Assembly: GCA_030770535.1 (NCBI GenBank)
Contig: JASVEC010000192.1
Location: forward strand, 1 to 33,731
DNA: 33,731 nt
Reading direction: 5' to 3'
Source: Batkoa obscura
Lineage: Eukaryota > Entomophthoromycota > Entomophthoromycetes > Entomophthorales > Batkoaceae
The notes beneath the pieces are model-generated. The model was not told where the DNA came from. It saw nothing but the letters and a program-made list of their open reading frames with translations, and searched no databases. Shown here piece by piece: positions 1-11,411 of this stretch. Position 1 is the first letter of the stretch; each line of letters opens with the position of its first letter. The position numbers and the translations under genes are program-made.

Positions 1-11
1 TATGCTTTATA

Positions 12-104
12 TGGGATATGTTTTTTCGTCTAAGTTTTACTAACAATTTTCCCACTCAAATAGCGCTCAAAAGATGGAAAAAATGAAACCAAAAAACATC
101 TTCA
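12..104 (+). mobile_element. ~100-bp foldback MITE, copy 1 (degraded)
   Basis: First of 14 copies of a short non-autonomous DNA transposon. The family consensus begins TGGGGATGTATTTTT and ends AAAAAACATCCCCA. Its inner part also folds on itself around a central AGCGCT (TTTTTCCA ... TGGAAAAA). There is no coding capacity. This copy is 93 bp, with weaker ends (TGGGATATG / CATCTTCA), and its flanks show no clear target duplication, so it is probably one of the older copies. It retains the TACTAAC ... AAATAG motif pair typical of the family. Confidence 0.8.
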
Positions 105-691
105 AGTATTACCCTTATTACAGTTTTTGCCTTGGATGACTAAATTTTTGCATCATAAATCAGACAAGTTTTTTAAACCAAGGTAAAATTATAATAAGAA
201 GAGTAAGTTAAAAAACAATACTCATATTTTGAATTAATTTTTTTGCATACAGTATTATTTTAAAACTCAACCATGATCAGAAGCTTTTTATAGAGCTTTT
301 TGATAGCTATCAAACAACACTAACAAGGGATTGGTATCACTTTTTACTGTCCTTATCATTAAGCTCAATACTGTATTGTAAGAAGCAAACAAAAACTAAT
401 CAAAAGTTATTCTGTTTAATTAAATAGTTAATGAGTCTAAACTAATGGAGTAAATTCAATTTACTTCTAAACCAATAAAATAAAACAGCATTTGGTATTT
501 GAATCAAACTACGCAAATAATACGCAGAAAATCCGCAATGGAGATAGATAGGAGAGTCTCTTAATTGGTCGAAAATTTTTTAAGCTCCCATAAAAAAGCC
601 ATATAATCAAGTCAGTTTACTACTTTACTTTTTCCAACGTAAGCTAAATTTCAATTCAAAATTAACTTATAGTAATTCAATTTAAATAATA
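105..691. other. A/T-rich 5' flank of the nucleoporin gene
   Basis: No ORF, tRNA-like or repeat signal is visible here. It presumably holds the promoter and 5' UTR of the FG nucleoporin. The stretch just before the ATG is pyrimidine- and A-rich, but I see no motif I can name. Confidence 0.4.
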
Positions 692-3680
692 ATGTCTGGG
701 TTTAATCAACAGACGCCCTCAGGCTTTAATAATAATACTCAAAATTCAGGATTTGGACTTCAGCAATCATCTGGTTTTGGTCAATCATCAACTCAAACTT
801 CAGGTTTTGGAATACCAGTGAAGCCAACCATATCCCTTTCACAGCTTGCTGGCATGAATAATCAACAACAGGGTACAGGGTTTGGCCAACAAGCTACTGG
901 ATTTAATAGCATACCAGAGGTAAAAGGGCCCTCTGGTTTTGGTATAACGCCAGATCAAGTCGCTGGTTTTTATAAACCAACTTCTGGTTTCAGTCAACCA
1001 TCTAGTCAGCCTTCAGGATTTGGTTTATCAAGTAGCCAACCTTCTGGATTTGGGCAACAGCAGTTAACTATAAATAAGCCAATGTCCCTTGATCAACTTT
1101 CAGCTTTTAATACACAATCTTCTGGCTTTGGTATATCAAGTAGTCAACCTTCTGGTTTTGGGCTTCAGCAGCCTTCTGGCTTTGGTCAAGCAACTAGTCA
1201 GCCCTCGGGTTTTGGACTTCAGCAAACTTCTGGCTTTGGTCAAACGGGTAATCAAACTTCTGGATTTGGCCAAGCAACCAGTCAAGCCTCAGGTTTTGGA
1301 CTTCAACAGCCATCTGGATTTGGCCAGCAACCAGTCAAGCCTCAGGTTTTGGACTTCAACAGCCATCTGGATTTGGCCAGGCAACTAGCCAAGCTTCAGG
1401 TTTTGGCCTTCAGCAATCTTCCGGTTTTGGCCAAGCTTCCGGTTTTGGAGCTAGTAACACTAGTGGATTTGGCCAAGCAGGTAACCAAACTTCAGGTTTT
1501 GGAACAAGTAATACTAGTGGATTCGGACAATCATCTGGCTTTGGTCAACAAAATACTGGGTTAGGACAGCAAAACACAGGGTTCGGTCAACAACAAAGTA
1601 GCGGATTTGGTCAACAGCAAGGTAATAGACTTAATCAATCATCTGGATTCGGCCAGCAAAACACAGGGTTTGGACAACCATCAGGTTTTGGTCAACAAAG
1701 CACTGCTTTTGGAACTAATACAACTACAAGTGGATTTGGGAGTAATGCTTCTGGTTTTGGTCAACAGCAAAATACAGGGTTTGGGCAACAACAAGGTAGC
1801 AGTTTTGGTAATAATACAAGTACAAGTGGATTCGGAAATAGTATAACAAGTGGTTTTAGTCAGACAGCTAATCAAACTTCCGGTTTTGGAGCTAGTAACA
1901 CTAGTGGATTTGGCCAAGCAGGTAACCAAACTTCAGGTTTTGGAACAAGTAATACTAGTGGATTCGGACAACCATCTGGCTTTGGTCAACAAAATACAGG
2001 GTTTGGTCAACAGCAAAGTAGTGGTTTCGGCCAACAAAGTAGTACTGGGTTTGGCAATAGTACAAGTACAGGTTTTGGGCAACAAGGCACTGGATTAGGA
2101 CAGACATCTGGATTTGGAAGCAATACAGGTAGTGGGTTTGGTCAATCATCTGGATTTGGGCAACAAAGTACTGCACTCGGACAACAAAATACAGGATTTG
2201 GTCAATCCTCAAGTTTCGGTCAACAACAAGGTTCTGGGTTTGGCCAATCATCAGGCTTTGGTAATAAGACAAGCACAGGTTTTGGTCAAACTCAAAGTTC
2301 TGGCTTTGGAACTAATACTGGTTTTGGACAACAGCAAAGTGCTGCACTTGGACAACAAAATACAGGATTCGGCCAATCTTCTGGTTTGGTCAACAACAAG
2401 GTTCTGGGTTTGGCCAATCATCAGGCTTTGGTAATAAGACAAGCACAGGTTTTGGTCAAACTCAAAGTTCTGGCTTTGGAACTAATACTGGGTTGGGGCA
2501 ACAGCAAAACACTGGATTTGGAAGCACCAGTACTGCATTTTCTAGTGCCACCGGAGGGTTTGGTTCATCAACTTTAGGGAACAGTAGCAATGGACTTGGT
2601 TCCTCTACTCTAGGGAATACTAGTTTTGGGAATACCAATACTTCAAGTATGTTTGGAAACACTAGCCTTACAGGGTTAGGCTCCGGCTTAGGCGCTAATA
2701 CAGGGTCTACAATCGGAGCCTCCAATTTCGGGCAAACCGGTAGTGGCTTCCAGTTTGGTAACAACACAGGAGCTTCAACCCTTGGCTTAGGTCAATCATC
2801 AAATGCTTTTGGACAAAGTGTTAACATATCAAATAATTTTACTTCTGGATTTGGTTCAAGCTTAACTCAAAACCAAAGTAGCTTTTTAAACAGCCAAGCT
2901 TTAAATGACATTTCTTCTATCAGTAAAACTGCCACCTTTGGAACTTTGCCAAAAGAGGTATTAAAATATTTTGGAGAAATACAAAAGAAGATGGATGAGT
3001 TGGCAAAGGCAAGTCAAAAATTTGAAGCTCAAATTGAAGCAAATGATCGTGAATATACTTTATCTAACTATGGAGTTGAGAAAGTACTCGAGAAGACAGG
3101 GGATATTGACCTTATGATATCTAGTTCAATTAATAGTCTTCATAGCATTACAGGCGAGGATGTTAACAAACAAAATGCTATTGATCTTCGTTATTCTGCA
3201 ATGACTTTTCATATGTATTATGGTAGATGGTCCGCAGAACATCGTAAATCTTATGAAAAGGAAAGAGATGGTAAAGCTACTATAGATAAATTGAAACGTA
3301 GGATTACTTCAAGGCTACGTCGCATAGTTGAGGATAATGGTGGGCGCTTAGTTGATACTTTTACTGATCTCTCATGTACTTCAAAAGCACTAGCTAGACT
3401 TGATGAGGTTAAGCCATATGATGCAACCTTTTTATATGTCCACGATAAGGTGCGTGAGATTTATGATGATAAGTTAGCAATGACTAAACATGCAGATGAA
3501 CTAGAGAATGTATTCAAACGTTTAGGGTTTACAGCTACAGAAGTACTTGAACTCTTCAAAAATTCAAAAGCAAGTTCAGTTATCCCTACTAAACCCAGCT
3601 TAAGCAGGGCACTATACTCTGATGTTGACTATTATGATGTAGCATTTAATGACCTTGAAACTACTGCGGTTAAGGTATGA
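692..3680 (+). CDS. FG-repeat nucleoporin, Nup49/Nup58-like, two apparent frame breaks
   Basis: Central-channel nucleoporin. The first ~745 residues are a dense array of SGFGQ/TGFGQ-type FG repeats with Q, S, N and T spacers, the kind of disordered domain that forms the pore permeability barrier. From about position 2935 the protein changes to a ~245-residue charged, coiled-coil-rich domain starting TFGTLPKEVLKYFGEIQKKM, which resembles the Nup49/Nup58 domain that binds Nsp1/Nup62 and Nup57/Nup54. Assignment within that trio is by pattern only. The frame slips near 1327 (GGCCAGC where a neighbouring repeat unit reads GGCCAAGC) and near 2384 (CTGGTTTGG for CTGGTTTTGG). Allowing for two missing bases the span is 997 codons, roughly twice the usual Nup49 length. 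Long internal duplications are visible (1432-1536 against 1880-1976; 2243-2321 against 2413-2491). The breaks may be sequencing errors. No intron is evident. Confidence 0.8.
1000..2520 (+). repeat. FG-coding tandem repeat array with recent block duplications
   Basis: Nearly every 15-30 bp this stretch repeats a core of the form TCTGGTTTTGGTCAA coding SGFGQ. Two larger blocks are repeated almost verbatim: about 100 bp at 1432-1536 and 1880-1976, and about 80 bp at 2243-2321 and 2413-2491. These suggest recent unequal exchange or replication slippage in the nucleoporin gene. Confidence 0.75.
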
Positions 3681-3851
3681 TTTTCGAAATAATGGGTTTG
3701 TTTTATTACAATTTTGAGTTAGTTTTACTCTTTGCTACTTATATAAAAGTAAAATATCTTTCAAATGTTATTATCATCATTTATTCTGTAAATGCTTATA
3801 TTTTTAATTTTAAGGTTTTTAATATTAACTCAATTTTTATTTAAAAGGAAA

Positions 3852-3951
3852 TGGGGATGTATTTATGTGTTTAAGAATTTTACTAATAATTTTTCCACTC
3901 AAATGCGCTTAAAAGATAGAAAAAATAATGAAGCCAAAAAAAACATCCCCA
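3852..3951 (+). mobile_element. ~100-bp foldback MITE, copy 2
   Basis: Well-preserved 100-bp copy with ends TGGGGATGT / ACATCCCCA. It is flanked on both sides by AA, so the 2-bp target duplication here is AA rather than TA. It lies 172 bp downstream of the nucleoporin stop codon and may sit in or near its 3' UTR. Confidence 0.9.
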
Positions 3952-5422
3952 AATGATGATTCTTATAATTTAATAGTATAATAAAAAGGAATTTTTACTT
4001 CCCTCCAATGGGATATACTGAACAAAGAGCTAGCCTTATGGGGTTTGCTTTAACACAAGGGACTATGAAGCTCATCTAAAGCGTAAAGTGATGGAATAAG
4101 ATGAAGTACTGTTATTTATTCCAATCATAAATTAAGAAATAAGCTTTCGAAATATTTTTTGGCTGACTTTTTACACCATCAAAAAGATGGGATTTCTCAT
4201 TGATTTAATTCAATAATTTCCTCAAAATTATAGAAGTAGATGTTAATCTAGGCTATTGCTTTATACTTACAATTTCTATGAGAAAAAGAATCTGCTATTA
4301 AATTTATTAGTAACTAAAAATAACTATTGAGTGTATTTTTCTATTAAATTCGTAAAGTTTATAATTTACAAGTAAATTTAAAATCATCATTTTTGAACCT
4401 TAACCAAAATGCTAAGTAAAATTACATTCTTAAAGCATTTTCAAAAATAGGAAAAACTCTCAGTGATTATAAACGTTTCAGGGGATGATATAGAATCACA
4501 ATAATATAACAAAAAACTAGAGATAAGACAATATTAAAATATTAGTATATTCAATTTGAAATCAGGTTCGAGAAAAACAAGCGTTTCTAAGATTAATATA
4601 TTTAATAAGCCACTTCAGCTGCATAAGCAATGAGTACTGCTCCAATTTCAAATTACCCAAACAACGCAAAATTTTATCACAATTCCTTTTTATAGTCATC
4701 ACAATATTTTATTTTTACTGTCTTAATTTTTGATGTAAAATTAAAAATTGATTAAAATCCGCTTTTAATTCTGAACCCCTCCTTAAAACATTAGCTTATT
4801 ATCTAATATTTTATTAAAATTTTATAAAAAAATATATAGAAACCTTATGTATTAATATCTTTTTTGAAGGTTAAAGATTATAGAATGTACAATCTCGTTT
4901 TATAGAATTTAAGTTTATCTATAGATTTATTAATTAATTATTTGGATTTCAATATGTTAATGACATTGGCAATTTTTCCAAGTTTGAAACCAATTAGAAT
5001 CAAAGCAATTAAAGTGCTAATAATTTAGCAAATTGATTAATTTTATCAGCCAATGAAAGTCAGCTTTTAAGCTTGGCTCTAAATTTAGAAATAGTCATGC
5101 AAATTTGGAGTTAAAAATAAGTCGATATCAAGTGGAAATAGGAACTGGGTAACTTGATATTAATTTTTGAAATAAATGATAATTACTAAAGAATAAACCA
5201 AATTTTATTACTTTTATTATAGCCGTGCTTAATTAAAATTTCACTATACTCAACTATTTGTTAATGTTATAGGACATCAGTTTATTCTATAATTAGTCCT
5301 TCTTATTTCATTAATTAAATACTATTATCTCCTTAATTTTATTTTGATATTTTATTCTCCCTAATATTCAGCTTCCTATAATTAATATTTGATACTGGGA
5401 TATCACATACAATCTTTAGGAT
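3952..5422. other. Intergenic A/T-rich DNA
   Basis: I see no convincing gene or RNA. The last few hundred bases must include the promoter of the mucin gene at 5423. Confidence 0.4.
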
Positions 5423-8125
5423 ATGAATAAATTTAGCTCTCATAAAATTGTACAATATATATGCATAGCAATCCTTATTTCATCTACATTACAACAAGGA
5501 TTACCACCTTTTGATGATGTAGAAAATGATGCTGCTCCGCAATTAAATTCACCTCAAGGATTAGGCGCTGTTCAAAACGAAAGTATAATTAGCAGTTTAA
5601 CACAATCATCTGAGTCTGATTTACAGCTTCGAACTTTATCTCATGATCATTTGAGCCAACAAATTCCAACATTACCTACAATTTCATCTGTAGATAATGT
5701 TATTAGTTCGGCTTCAATATCAACTCTAGCTGTCTCTGAAAGTAATCTCAGTACACCAACTTTAGAAACTGAGACACTTACACAATCGGTAAGCTCAAGT
5801 GTAATAAGTTCAGCCTCTTCTGTAACCCAGGCATCAAGCGTAGAAACAAGTACATCAACTCAAACTACTGTGACAAGTATATCAACTCAAAGCATCGAAT
5901 CTACTACTTTAGTAACACCATCTGAGGCTCAAACTAGCAGTGAGAAAACTACTTCAACACAAAATTCAATCTCAACTTCAGGTTTAGGATCAAGTTCAGG
6001 ATCAAGTTCAGGATCAAGTTCAAGTGAAACTTTAACAATTTCATCCCCTACTTTAGAAACTCAAAATTCGACAATTACAGAAGTTACAGTTTCCCCAACA
6101 ACTGTTTACACAGATCATAACGAAGCAACAATTACGAGTACAACAACCAAAGTTAAATCATCAGAAACACAGCATGAACAAAATCCAATTGCAACTCCTA
6201 CTGTAACTTCACTACAGAACAACCAATAGCTTCATCTGACACAAACACTTTAGCTATTACAAGTGAATCATCTAGTGTTCCAGTAGTTGTAAATACCTCG
6301 ACAAGTTCAGCTACAGGTTCAACCACTACTTCAGAGACATTTTCATCGATATCGACGAATTCTGAATCAGCTGAGAGCCATACCGCGACCACAGCAGAAG
6401 AGTTGGAAACTCTAACTTCTCAAGTATCAACAAGCGAGAGTAGTTTTAGTCCAAGTGTAGCGACTTCAGTGACTTCAAGTTCAGAATCATCAACTTCGTC
6501 ATCAATCTCATCTAAGATTACTACTGAGTCTACAGCTGAATCAACTCAATCAACTATTTCTGTCCCAACTTCAGAAAGTTCAAGCTTCATCTCAAGTACT
6601 TCTACAACTAGTAAGATCGAAAGCGAAGCTATTACAACTGAAACAACTATTAGTTCTGTCTCAACGCCTAATACAGCTTCAAGCTCAATAGTTAGTCTAA
6701 ATAGTTTAGAAACTAGCCAAAGCACCCAGTTAGGCACATCTTCTGAGCCAACAATTTCTTTAAGTGAATCTGTTACAACACCAATTATAATTTCTAGTGA
6801 AACAAGCGTAACTACCCCATCAGTACCAATTTTTACACAACCCCTTAGTTCACCAACAGTTACTTCTGAACTAACTACAGAAAGTGAAAAAGAGACTGTT
6901 GGCACTACATTTGAAACACCTATCATATCAACTTTAAGTTCTTCTGAGATCGAAAAAAGTCCTCAAAGTGACATTATTACTCCAACTGAGACATCAGTTG
7001 TAGAGACTTTTACTAGTTCTAATCAAGTATCTATACCAACCCAAAGTGAAACAGAATCATTTGATGAAGAGATTGAAACACCTACTCCATCAACAACGTT
7101 TGGATCGCTGTTCACTTCATTTTTCAGCTTATCCTTCACTTCTAGTAATTTTGAGGAGCATTTTGGGACCACTGCTTCCAACACTGTTCCTTCTGCAATT
7201 CAACTTTCTTCAACTGCTCCAAGCAAAGATAAAGTAACTAGTGAAGTGGAATCAGGATCAAGTGTTAGTCCAACCCCAACCCTAGACTCATCTCAAACTT
7301 CATTTTTTACATCAAGTGAAACTGAAGAAATTGTTCAACCAAGTGAATCATCTATTTTATTTTCATCAAGCCTAACTCAAACTACATTCAGCACCACAAC
7401 TCAAACAGAAGAACCCAGAGAAGGTGTAGATACATCAGTCATCCTTATTTCATCAACCGCCTCGTCGGAATCTGCTTTCCCCAAATCGAGCGAAGTTGAG
7501 AGTACTTTTACTGCCTCTGTTACGATTCCAACAGTAAGTTTTTCATCCGAGACTAGTGTTTCTAAATCAAGTAAGATTGAAAGTGCTTCTACTATTCAAA
7601 CCTCAAGTGAATTGTTTGAAGAGATTACTTCTACTTCAGGCCAAATCAAGAGCACTTTCGTAACTCCAACTTTCTCTAGCTCAACTGAAATTGATAGTAC
7701 TTTTGCCATTCCAACTTTCACTCCAACGGTAAGTACCTCATCAGAAGTTGCTTCTTTTAGTTCAAGCGAAATTGAAAACACTTTTACTATCCCATCTTTA
7801 AGTACGTCTTCTGGAATTAATACTTTGACTTCAAGCAAAAGTACTATTACCACTCCAACTTTAAGCGGGTCTTTCGAAAATACATCTCTTACTTTCAGTG
7901 AAGATGAAAGCAGCTTTACCACTCCAACTTTCACCCAACCTTTAAGCAGATCTTCTGAACCTATCTCTTTTAGTTCAAGCGAAACTGAAAATACATTTAC
8001 CACCCCAACTTTAGATAGATCTTCTGAAAGTAATGTCTTTGCTTCAAGTGAAGACACTTCCAATATTCCAACTTTTACCCAGACTTTTAGTAAGTCTTTT
8101 GAGACTACCCCCCCTAGCTCAAGTG

Positions 8126-8160
<35 letters not shown>

Positions 8161-11100
8161 ATCGTTACTACTCCAACTTTTAGTAGATCCTCCGAAACCA
8201 GCATTTCTAAATCAAGTGAAATTGAAAGTACTTTTACCAACCCAACCTTTACTCAAACTTTTAGCAGACCTTCCGATACTACTTTATTTAGCTCAAGTGA
8301 AAGTGAAAGCCCTATTAGCACCTCGACTTTTGTTCCAACTTTTACTAGACCCTCTGAGACTACCATTTCTAAGTCTGATGAGGTTGGAAGTACTTTTACT
8401 ACTCCAACTTTAAGTAAATCACTTGAAACTAGTCTTTCTAAATCAAGTGAAATTGAAAGTACTTTTACCACTCCAACTTTCACTCCAACTTTAAGTAGAT
8501 CTTTGGAAACTACGTCCTCTAGCTTAAGTGAAAGTGAAAGTGAAAATGAGAGTGAGAGTATCGTTACTACTCCAACTTTAGTAGATCCTCCGAAACCAGC
8601 ATTTCTAAATCAAGTGAAATTGAAAGTACTTTTACCACTCCAACTTTCACTCCAACTTTCACTTCAACTTTAAGTAGATCTTTGGAAACTACATCCTCTA
8701 GCTTAAGTGAAAGTGAAAGTGAAAGTGAGAGTATCGTTACTACTCCAACTTTTAGTAGATCCTCCGAAACCAGCATTTCTAAATCAAGTGAAATTGAAAG
8801 TGAAAAGCCTATTAGCACCTCGACTTTTGTTCCAACTTTTACTAGACCCTCTGAGACTACCATTTCTAAGTCTGATGAGGTTGGAAGTACTTTTACTACT
8901 CCAACTTTAAGTAAATCACTTGAAACTAGTCTTTCTAAATCAAGTGAAATTGAAAGTACTTTTACCACTCCAACTTTCACTCCAACTTTAAGTAGACCTT
9001 CTGAATCTATCTCTTTTAGCTCAAGTGAAAGGTCTATTAGTACCTCGACTTTTGTTCCAACTTTTACTAGACCCTCTGAGACTACCATTTCTAAGTCTGA
9101 TGAGGTTGGAAGTACTTTTACTACTTCAACTTTCACCCAAACTTTAAGCAGGTCTTCTGAAACCAATACTTCTGAGCCAAGCGACATTGTAAGTACTACT
9201 AGTACTCCAACTTCAAGTAAACCTTCTAGTACCACTTTCTTTAGCTCAGGCGAAGTTGAAAGTACTTTTACCATCCCAAATTTTACTCAAACCATAAGCA
9301 GACCATCCAGTACTAATTTATTTAGTTCAAGTGAAGCTAATGAGACTGCTGGTAGCTCCGTCGTTTCCTCTATTTCCTTCTCATCTTCGCTTACTTCGTC
9401 ACGAGATGTACCCATTGCTACCCTTACAGAAACTCAAAGCCAAGTGCCAGCTAAAACTAACACTGCTTCTGCAACTTATACTTTGTCAGAACTTCCTACT
9501 AAAACAACCCAGGAAACAGGGTCAAGTTATTCATCCCCAACTGCACCCTCATCTGTTGACTCTTCTCTTCCCCCAACCGATATTTCTACTCAAAGTGACG
9601 TAGCTACAAGTACCAAAACATCCGGACCCGGAACCCCATCTACTGATACCGACTATAGCTCTATTTTGACTGTGCCTAGTTCATTTAGTCTAACTATTAC
9701 TAAATCCTCTTCAACTCTTTCGCTAACAACACAAACACTTTTACCTTCGCAGACTGCATCAAATACCACCTTTGTACTAACAAGTACTCTTTCATCCTCC
9801 AGTGAGAAAACCACTTTGTCTTCTATCAAAACATCCACTTCAAATTCTAAACCCGACTTCACCAGTATAAGCTCATCTACTAAAACAAGCATAATATCAT
9901 CTAAGACTGTAATTAGCTCATTTAGTATGCCAAGCTCCAATTCAAGTAAGACAACTAACGGTTCATCTACTAGCAATATTAGATCAACAAATATCTCATC
10001 ATCTACATCAACCTTTATATCAAGCACAGAGTCGACTGAAAGCCCCCAAACTCCAGAACCAACTCCAGAACCAACTACTACTCCACCTCCACCTCCAACT
10101 TCTACTCCTACACCAAGCTATCAAATTTCACTCATTCCTATCTCGACACCCAAGACTTCCATTTCCCCTTCAGCCTCAATTCCTACACAAAGCAGTACTA
10201 TACCTCAAACCCCTATTGCAACTCCAACTCAAGAGCCAGTCAAAGAGTTTTTAGTCAACTTTGAGCAAGTAAATACAGCTTCTGAAACTCAAAGACAGGG
10301 ATCATCAACTCCATCTACTAGTTTTAGAGCTTACACATTGGCTATTCCCACCTATCTTCCTGATTCTTTTACTTTAACTGATTCTTCAAGTAAAAGTAAA
10401 CCAACTTCCAGTAGTGATGATTTTTCCAAAAATGTAAGCTCAATTGATCCAGAAGTACTCCCACCAGATAGCCCACAATTTATTATCGGAACAGATCTTA
10501 AGTCAAATAGTAATGAAGGTGGCTTAGTGTTTCGAATCAAATTGAATAATGTTAGTTACAAGAAGTTAATTACTGATATCTCAGCATCTAAATACGTGAT
10601 GAATACTATCCCACAAGATCTTGATTACATTAGTGAGTATGGCAAAGAAATTTTTAGCATCCTTAAGATTCAACCTAATAATCCTTCTAAAATTGAATCA
10701 GACCAGTCAGTCTTAGTTTATATTTATATTTCTACTATTAAAGATGATAAATCTGAAACATTGGCTATTAACGTTAAGAGAACCATTGATGACATTGTCA
10801 AAAATGATCCCAATAAATTAGCAAGAAGTGTTCTACTTAGAAACTTGGATATATCTAAATATATATCCGAGAATTCAGATGCTAATAATAAGATCAATTC
10901 ATTTGATTCCAACGTTCCATTTTCTGATGTGTTATCTAAAGTTTATACCGATAACCTTGCTGGTATGGGGAAACCAAGTATTTTATCAAGTCTTCCGAAC
11001 CCTATTGTCAAAGCAGCTATGTCCCAATCCTTAACAAGAACCGATGATGCAGTAGATTGGATTACAATCATGACCATTACATTGGCTGTTTTATCTTCTA

Positions 11101-11171
11101 TTGTCTATGCATTTATGACTTTTATTCAATCTCGTAAGCCTGGTATATTCCAAATTGAAAGTCAAGCATAA
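5423..11171 (+). CDS. Giant Ser/Thr-rich type I membrane mucin, Msb2-like; two apparent frame breaks
   Basis: Likely cell-surface signalling mucin, comparable to the Msb2/Hkr1 sensors that feed Cdc42-MAPK pathways. The N-terminus is a signal peptide (hydrophobic IVQYICIAILISS, residues ~9-22). Then follow ~1,600 residues dominated by S and T, certain to be heavily O-mannosylated if made, with SESESE runs and a proline-rich TPEPTPEP/PPPPP stretch. After about 10470 comes a non-repetitive ~200-residue extracellular domain (FIIGTDLK..., YVMNTIPQDLDYI...) similar in layout to the Hkr1-Msb2 homology region. A single transmembrane helix (WITIMTITLAVLSSIVYAF) and a ~15-residue basic tail end the protein. 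No cysteine is visible outside the signal peptide. The frame moves near 6205 and near 8573 (a TTT where sibling repeats have TTTT). With two bases restored to the count the length is 1,916 residues. The Msb2 assignment is inference from architecture. Confidence 0.7.
7480..9330 (+). repeat. Mucin-coding tandem repeats
   Basis: Units coding TTPTFxxTLSRSSETxxxSSSEIEST-like modules recur throughout. Larger blocks are duplicated. A ~190-bp block at about 8310-8500 recurs at 8807-8995, with a partial third copy near 9030-9124. The block starting AGTATCGTTACTACTCC recurs at 8158, 8558 and 8730. A (AGTGAA)n run codes SESESE at 8120-8160, with shorter versions near 8525 and 8706. Such arrays expand and contract easily. 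Confidence 0.75.
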
Positions 11172-11411
11172 TCTTTAATTTTATACTTCAAGTATTTCAT
11201 TTATCTTTAATATAATCCAAATTAAAAATAATTGTAATTATTAAAAGCATTTTATCTTTTGCTACTGTTTTTTATCTTTAATGTAATATGGTTACTTAAG
11301 TTAAAATTTATACACTATTTAAAAAATACTAAAATAATTTTATTACAATTTTTTGATCATATAAAAATATCCTGTGTGATGATGTGCAAGGATATTGGCA
11401 ATAAATCAAAC

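Noticed and set aside
1089-2460. Leu/Val-rich and other ORFs in alternative frames and on the opposite strand of the FG array
   Set aside because: They are frame shadows of the repeat; their residues simply mirror the repeating codons.
6546-9274. Long opposite-strand ORFs (LSISLDLEMLVSEDLLK-type repeats) across the mucin gene
   Set aside because: They are antisense shadows of the S/T-coding tandem repeats, with no start context or domain of their own.
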